Shown: positions 56,469-64,000 of the stretch, piece by piece
Layout: the number at the start of each line of letters is the position of its first letter
How positions within the stretch are numbered: the first letter of the stretch is position 1
Source: Euwallacea fornicatus
Lineage: Eukaryota > Arthropoda > Insecta > Coleoptera > Curculionidae
Length of the DNA stretch: 64,000 bases
Assembly: GCF_040115645.1 (NCBI RefSeq)
Contig: NC_089546.1
Coordinates: forward strand, 2,391,001 to 2,455,000
Direction: 5' to 3'
Position numbers and translations under genes: made by a program
Notes under the pieces: model-generated
What the model was told of the DNA's origin: nothing
Databases searched by the model: none
What the model saw: only the letters and a program-made list of their open reading frames with translations

Positions 56469-59400
56469 TGAAGTGCAGTTAGCTTCCAGAATATTTACAT
56501 TAAGGACTAAGCAATTTTACTAATCGTGTGTTTTTATCAATTTAAATGTCATTTTACACCTTATTTTTTTTACTTGATTGATGTGTTATTTTTTCCCCCT
56601 TTCGAATAATATTGATGTCACATACGACTACGAATGAATTTCAGGACTACACTCTAAGCCGTCGATACGTGAGTTGATATAAAATAATCTTAGTAAGGAT
56701 TTTTCAAAATTTTTAATGACAGATTATCGAAGTAAACAAAACTTACATTCATTAATACATTATTGTGAATGAATTATCAACAGAAATCGCTACAACCTCA
56801 AAAAAGAGTAACTGAAAATATATTTAACCTGAATTTTTCAACTTTTGAGTAAGAAATTATGAATTAGTCTTAATATTTAATCATCAAGAAGTAATCTTAA
56901 TTGACGTTTTTCTGATTGAACTGAATTATCAAAAGATTTCATTATAATATCTAGGGTTGGTTGGGAGTGGGATGTCCCAGAGTAACTGAGGGCAATGTAT
57001 AACTAAGACAAAGATATATTATTTAAAGTTTTTGTTTAGTTTAATATAACACTCCTAGAGTAAACGAGAGTTTCAATCTACATCCAATACTTTTTTATAT
57101 TATCATCATATTTTCAAGATGATGATAGTATAAAATAAATAAGTAACAGTGCACAAGAACATGAAAATAGTTATTATTTATAACAAAATTTTAAATTATT
57201 TCTCTTATAATTTTTTTTTCAAAGCTGCAAACGAAAAGAAAGCTCACCGCAATAAATCTCCAACAGAAATCCCTTTACTTTCACCTTAGGAGTTTATTTA
57301 CCACCATCTGCATGTGCGCGTACTCCTTTCTATCATAATATCGATCAAGGGATCACTGTTATTAGGAAAGCAGCATCTCACGGCAAGTTTCCTTTCAAGC
57401 AAATATCAACTTGCCCTATTTCTATTAAATTTGAAACGAAATTCCTAAAACACAGTTGTAAATTTTAAACGAGGAACCTGCTTACGGGAATCACATACTA
57501 TTAACTTTTCCAGGAAAAAACACGTAGAGGAGGGTTTTCTTGCCGGGACAGTTATTTTTCTGAAAAGGGGAAATCGTTCGTTGGCAGTATGATAGGCAAA
57601 CAATGAGAGGGGGAGAAATATACAGGGAAAGGAAAAATTATTGCAAATTACGGTTAAATCTTGAAGGTTCAAAAAGTGAAAAGAGACACAAAGAGCATAA
57701 TAAATTTTGAGATGGAAGGGGATAGAGGATCATAGAATAACAATAAGATCATAAAAAGTCTCAGAACTGCTTACTGACGCCTGGAAATGACGCGAGGGAT
57801 CGAAAACGAGTCGGTCAATGGAACACACTCTCAGTTAGACTAAAATTGGATTGCTGTAAGAGGCTTCTATAAAAAAAGGATTTTTTTTAATAATAAGCAT
57901 ACAAAAGAGGTGCCCTTCGGCTAAATACGATTCTCTGTGACGTCAAATTCTTTGGATTCTCTAAATTACAATTTTGTCAACATAAAAGGGATATGTCGGG
58001 GCGCAAAGGTCGCCCTACTATTTCTGACCCTTTGAAGTCGGTGCTTTGAGAATTTTATTCAAATAGGGACCCGGTCCTGCATTTTAGGAAAGTTTTGGCC
58101 TTTCTATTCCCTTGTTGCAAAAATCGCATTGTCACTCCTAGAAATGCTTCTTTTATCTTTGGCAGACTGGAATTGAAGAGAATTGCAATAACCCCTTTGT
58201 CGCGTCCTAACATCCCTGCTCATTATTCTCAATGCGAATCGAGGAATATATTGAAACGGAATGCCTTACATCCTTGAGAAAATGCAATAAAGAAAGGACC
58301 ATGCAGTCGTTCCACACAGGCATTCCACCGTGACTTCTGTATATTTTATTTCTCGGAGACAGGTCCTATGTAGCTGTCTAAAAATTGCTTCGTTTCTTTA
58401 TCGTTTTAATTTGCATTTAGACTTGATTTTTCCGCGGCGCTTTTATCTGCGGAATAGGAATTGTGGTAATAAGTTTCTAATAGAAATTGAGACATAAATA
58501 AAGGCGCAATACTAAACTGCACCTGTTTTGCCCTTACGACAACAATATTATCTAAACTAGAGAAATTTATGGTAGTTCTTTAAATCGCTGCGGGCATCGC
58601 AATTTCCCACAAAATTGCCTCCCATAACCCTATACGGGGGAATATATCATTTTTATCAATTTTCTCTAACTACGGCGACCAACTTTATCTAAAATTGAGA
58701 TTTGAATAACCCAGTCTTCAGGCGATAGTTAGTATGAGAAACTATTATGTTTATCGCCGCCTATTTTCCCACTGTATGATTTTAGTTTACGGTGCAATTA
58801 GGTTTAAACGTGATTTTGGGGCGAAGAAAAATTCCAAATCAGTTAGTTATGAAGCCAAAAACTGAAATTACTTTTTACACATAGACTATGTAGTCATCGT
58901 TGCCACTAGAGAGCTAGAGTTAGACGAAAGCATTCTGGTTTGCCTATGGAGGAAGATAAGAATTTCGTGTAAAAAATTTTCAAGAAAGGTTGTTCAAGAT
59001 TAAATTTTGTTTAGGCCCAAAGGCAATTTAAGAGTTGCTACGCCACCTAAAACTTTCATTCAGACCCTCAGAAATATTTAATGAAAAGAAAACTCATCCC
59101 TTTATGTTCAAATAACAGATATTTTAAGGGATATTCCTAATTTACCTCTAAATCATTTTTATTTCTTATACTTGTACACTCAACGCGATATGCAATTACC
59201 TGATGTCCCACTTTAGTTAGCTGAAAGCACATTACAAAACTCTTATTGTTTTCTAAGCCGTAATAACAAGAAGTAGGTCGGCTTATTTGTATTAGTGCCG
59301 ATTTTAGTTATTAATTACCAACATATCGTTACGTGGTAAGCAGTAATGTCAGTTTAAAGGCAATCTTTCTAACAACTCACTGTAAACCTCAACTGAAGGA

Positions 59401-61146
59401 CAGTCAGACAGTAGTTGTCCCTGTTCTCTTGTCGCTGAATACGTCAAGGTGCCCAATGGACCTTTATTCGACCCTAACCCTTGAACCACATAAGTGTACT
59501 ACTCTTAAGCATTAGCCTTATTGCGCCTAGCATTTTATGAAAGCACAATTCCAGCTTTTTCAGACATTTACAACCTACACAGATACTCTCGTCACAAATA
59601 GACATTTTTTCCACGTGCTTCTTAATAAATGGAAATTAAATTAAAGCTTAACAATTAAAGATAGAAAATTGTAGACATACAACGTTATTTAAGAATGTAG
59701 ATGAAACCTCATCACTCTAGAATTTACGTTTGTTACTCATACAGAGGCAGATCTAAACCTAAAATTTCCTAAGATCCGATTTCTTCTGACACTTTTTTTC
59801 AATTTCATTTCAAATTCATAATTATTTTTCAGATGTTTTTTATATTCATATTATGTGATAATAATTGTATTCTATTCAAGTGATATTTTATACTTATTAT
59901 CTCTTAGATTTTTTTCAGACTCAACGCTTTAACTATATCTTTAGAAGTGTGTTTATGATCACTTCCCGCAGAGACTTTTGTCAAAGTTCACTTCTAAGTG
60001 ACTATCAAAATCTAAATCATTTTTGGAACTGAGAATGCATGTCAGGAAACCTTCTAGATTTTTATTACTTGTAAATAATCATTTTTGGAAAGTTTTGAAG
60101 AAAAAGCCTAAAATGTTTATAAGGGTTGAAAGAATCGTCGAAGAAATATTTTCCATCAGATAAAATCAGAATGCAAACACTGAATACGTATCCGTTTACT
60201 TTCTTTAGAACACATGTTAGACACTTAAGGACAGAACATTACTTTCTTGATAAGAAAGAGTCTATAAGGAACGAGAAACTACCTCCTTATTTATCGTAGT
60301 TTAAATGTGTTAAATAACACCACTTTCTCAATATGCAAATAAGAAAGGAAATATATATGGATATATTGGAAAAAAATAATTTGAGAAACAATTTATAAAT
60401 CTCAAGTGTGATTTGTAACTGCAGGACACTTTTCAAATATAAAATTCCTTGCTCTTCTTTGTATTCTTATGTATTCGTAGCATCTTTCTTGCTCGTAATT
60501 CACTGATTCTGTATTGCTGTCGCTGAACTTCTTCACATATACAAATTATTTCCTACTTCAGTTCTTCCTACACTTTGAGGATTTTTACTAGGTTTTAGTT
60601 GAAAAAAATATTATCTAACAATGAAAAGGTTTATGTCCTGTACGCAAAAAAGTGCGACCTTTTATAAAAAATTATTAAAAACTTTTAAAAAAAGTTAACG
60701 TTGGCGTTAGATCTAGAAGAATGATGACATTACATCTTATTTATTATGCAAGAAAACTATGTGCAATTTCAAACTCAAGCCGACGAGTTCAAGTATTTTT
60801 TTAATTTTATTTCCAGACTGCGAAAATGAATTTATTCCATGTTTTATGTTCACACTGTATCTTAGATTCGAAATATACAATATTAAAAATGAGAACTTTT
60901 AAAAATGACAAATACTGAACACGTGACAGGCATATAAAGGTCTGTAATTGGTTGAAAGCAAAAATCAAACACTGGCTACTTACCAAATATGCAAAATCCA
61001 GCATTGATAAAAGTTGTTCATGAATTATTTTTTGTGCATTAAAGGAGTATGGTAAAGCTCAGTTTTCGGCCTCCTTTTTATTATTATGTTCGCTATTTTG
61101 CTTGGATAAATAAATAAATGAATAAAAATTTGATTTATTTATTTAT

Positions 61147-61179
61147 GCGTTATGTGTTTTATTATAAAACACATAACGC
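61147..61179. repeat. Perfect 33-base palindrome
   Basis: GCGTTATGTGTTTTAT, one T, then the exact complement ATAAAACACATAACGC. ATTTATTT-type repeats flank it. Confidence 0.9.
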
Positions 61180-61510
61180 CTTTATTATGAAACATAAAAC
61201 ATCATCATCTTCGACCCTTAACAAAATATTTTAGTTTCTTCAACTGTCTAATTGAGTTGAAACAGGTCGAAAATTGAAAAAAAATGCCACAAAGAAAAAG
61301 ACCTTATTGGCCACGGGAAATTTTTCTAATAATGCTCAAAGGAATATCAAGATATTTTCCGCCTTGGTTTTTATTATTTGTTCCATTATGTCAGACGGTC
61401 GTTTTGTCCCAAACGTCTTTCACTTATTAAAACCGAGGAAAATGTAATTCCCGTTTCGTGTTGTCTTTTAAACTTCATTTTGCAGCTATGTATACATATA
61501 TCACATTTGA

Positions 61511-61708
61511 CAATGTTGCCAAAAATTAAATATTTATGTACTTATATTACAAATTTTTATGGTTTAAGTCAATAAAAATGCATGGGATTATTTGGAAGTT
61601 GCTGCTTTAGATAAAAATGTCTATAACAATTTCTATGAACAAAAATCGCCGATTACGAATTTATTCTTAGAGTTTAAATCAGAGTTTCAAGACATATTGG
61701 CAACGTTG
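61511..61708. repeat. Small inverted-repeat element, possible MITE
   Basis: CAATGTTGCCAA (61511-61522) and TTGGCAACGTTG (61697-61708) are inverse of each other with one difference, enclosing 174 bp of AT-rich non-coding DNA. The same terminal motif occurs near 16.8 kb and 24.1-24.6 kb. Confidence 0.5.
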
Positions 61709-64000
61709 GTAAATATGCTCTTTTAATTAAATCTGGAATTTACCGAGAGGTCTCATCAAACCCGAAGGATTCGGTTACACTGCTCTAATTAATGTTGATC
61801 ATTGTATAATTGTGTGATTGAGGTTTAGGTTGTGGTATTCCATAAAAGCTGAAACAAACAGAACAGAATTAATTGACGTAAAGAGGAGGCATTATATTGG
61901 AAGTAATGAGTTTGCTGTCTTGGGTTGGTTTATTATGTTCAAGTGAGCTTATTATTTTCATATCTCGACGATATTCATAACTTTTACTCCTCGAAATAAT
62001 CAATTAATGATCTTAAATCTACTATGGAAAGCTTTTCTGGAAAACTGAGACTCATTGAGCCGCCAAGATATCTACTCTTTACGATTCATTTCGGCCGGAG
62101 GGAGCTTTTCGTTATGAAATTAATTTCTGTTTTTCGATAATCAAATATTTGAAAAATGAGCTTTCAGGGTAGTTTCGCATAGAAAAATAGATACACACAT
62201 GTCATACAATCTGCTGAAATTTTGATCTCGATTTTGCAGAAAAATATCGGAGTGTTCAGGCATATCAGCTGGAGCTAGGGGTTTGGTAAGAAACATGCAA
62301 ATTTCCCTCGAGACAAAACAGCGAAAATGGATTCTTGAAAGGAGCGTTATTTCAACGGCTGCATGCACGATAAAGGACAAGGTGTTTCGACTTATCACTA
62401 TACGAACTTTCAGGGGAATATTGGAAAAAAAGTATGTAGAATTTGTTAGTCTAACTATCGTATTCCTTATCACCTATTGAAACTATTCCAATAATATTTA
62501 GTGTTAGGGACAATGTTACAAAATTGAAGCTCTTTTGTTTTAGACAAAATCCCCCAAGCTAATATCTAAATCCAATATTAGCACCCATTTAATATTGACA
62601 ATCCCATTAAAACTACTTGTATACCTGCTCAAGGGGGAATTCGCGATATTCTCAAGTTTCGTCTATTATTCAAAAGGGAATATATGATAGATCAAAATAT
62701 ACCGGAGAGGCTCTAACGACTGCTAATATCTTGGGGTGTGAAGGATTATATGAAATTCCTTTTCTCTTGTTACCCTAGGGTATAGATTTCCTTTGAAATC
62801 GACGGTATTTGATGATGATGGAGTGGGAGACCTTTTAATAGGATCTACTCTAAATGGAACTAAAATTTCAAACTGAAAAGGGGTTCTTGCTTGTTCTGGT
62901 TTTAGAAAGCGAAATTACATTTATGTCTATTTTTATCGACAAAACGTATCACGTTTGTATTGAAATCTTTTAGAGATAAGTTAACGCATATTTAAGTCTA
63001 TCTACTTTAGTCGAGTTTTTAAGGACATAATTTGCTCGTAAAAATACGGTTTATTCTTTAACTTTTCTAATAAAATATCTTATTTGTGTTTGACCCTCCT
63101 TCATCTTGTACTTCCAATAATTCTTACTCTTCTTGTAGCTGCAAAAAAGTTTACTGTAACATCAATTGGTCGTCGCAATTGTCATTTTAATACAATATTA
63201 ATACAAAATTAACATCAAAATTCATCTACCTTCTTTATTAGTTGTTCCTTACTGCACTCAGCTACTTTCCTCATCATAAAAGTAATTCTTCTATCTAATC
63301 ACTTCCTTTACTACATGAATATTGATTCGTGATTATCATTCTGCCTAAGTTTCTCTACTCTATTTCCGTATTAGTAATCTCGATGGTTAAATACTGTTCT
63401 CTAAACTCATCGAATGAAAAAATTGTTATTATAACTTCGAAACCTCATCGTCTTTGAATTATTGATGACGATATTGTTAACAGTGAAAGTAGTCTCATCA
63501 GAGATATGCGAGCTTTAAAGAATTATTATGTGTATGATTTTGATGCTCTCGATTCGGATGAAGTAATTAGATAAACGTTAGTTTATATTTCTTCTTTTCA
63601 CCTCTATCAAAAGACGGACTTGGATGCACTTAGATCCCTTAAGACAACTTAAATCCAGTCGATATTGGATTAATTTTGGTGAAAGATTTTCTGAATCACA
63701 ATTGACATTGCTTTATTATGCCTTGATTTTTTTGGAACTCTTTAATCACTTGAATATTTCCGTAAATATAAGAATTAAGCTAAATATAAAGTTTTAAAAT
63801 TTGATTAATACTACTAAATTTTTTAAAATATTTGGTAAAATAAACGGAAATAGAAAATAACTTATAGATTTAGAATAGTGCTGTAACAGGAATAAAGAAT
63901 ATCTAAATTACAGAGAACATGAATGTAGAGAATAGAAGAAATAACACGAATATATAGAATAGAAAAAACTAAAAAAAGGAAATTTCTTAATGGTTTAACG

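Larger units (their letters stand above)
55361..64000. other. Region without a recognised gene
   Basis: AT-rich DNA with a GC-richer part at 57.4-58.9 kb. Open frames such as 57445-57672 (-), 62141-62473 (-, 110 codons) and 62283-62480 (+) have no motif and overlap in opposite strands. Hairpins are at 56396-56468 and 61147-61179 and a small inverted-repeat element at 61511-61708. Nothing else can be supported. Confidence 0.4.

Noticed and set aside
62141..62473. 110-codon minus-strand ORF
   Set aside because: No motif, and the opposite strand is also open (62283-62480), which suggests composition rather than coding.

Overview
The window is AT-rich nuclear DNA of an insect or close arthropod relative; a beetle is plausible but not proven. 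The evidence is a split gene with conserved GT/AG introns (one of 47 bp, one of 3,688 bp) and a dense population of insect-type transposons. Only one host gene can be supported: the last three coding exons of a lysine-specific histone demethylase 1 (LSD1/KDM1A, Drosophila Su(var)3-3) orthologue on the + strand at 21156-21308, 21356-21701 and 25390-25750, with a poly(A) signal at 25788-25793. Its upstream exons (SWIRM, FAD-binding and tower parts) were not found in the first 21 kb, so that DNA is probably one large intron or the earlier exons lie outside.

Left part (1-21 kb): three long inverted-repeat (foldback, non-autonomous) elements at 987-2190, 8229-9227 and 18381-19672; a 3.9-kb DNA transposon at 9750-13643 carrying a DUF7869-like protein, with a decayed mariner (10655-11920) inserted in it; remnants of Tc1/mariner-superfamily transposases near 4.2 kb and 15 kb; and a bounded DD34E Tc1-like element (16968-18378) that abuts the third foldback element across a single TA.

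Middle (21-33.5 kb): the LSD1 exons, whose last intron holds an antisense R1-like LINE piece (22730-23650); a promoter-like, higher-GC patch near 26.2-26.6 kb; transposase remnants at 27.5-28.6 kb (-) and 29.6-30.8 kb (+, DD41D spacing); a pogo/Tigger-like transposase (-, 31.5-32.8 kb); and an R1-like reverse transcriptase scrap at 33.1-33.5 kb.

Right part (36.9-64 kb): a nest in which a Tc1-like element with about 112-bp inverted termini (37021-38443) sits inside an older Tc1-like element (36894-39773); two inversely oriented copies of one DD41D-like element (39794-41409 and 46406-48161); a LINE scrap at 53.1-53.3 kb; a DUF7869-like remnant at 54.2-55.4 kb (-); and long stretches without recognisable genes but with several hairpins and short repeats.

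All transposase and reverse-transcriptase reading frames seen are broken. No tRNA, rRNA, CRISPR or prokaryotic feature was seen. The strongest candidates for something under-described are the DUF7869-type transposon with defined termini and the set of large foldback elements.
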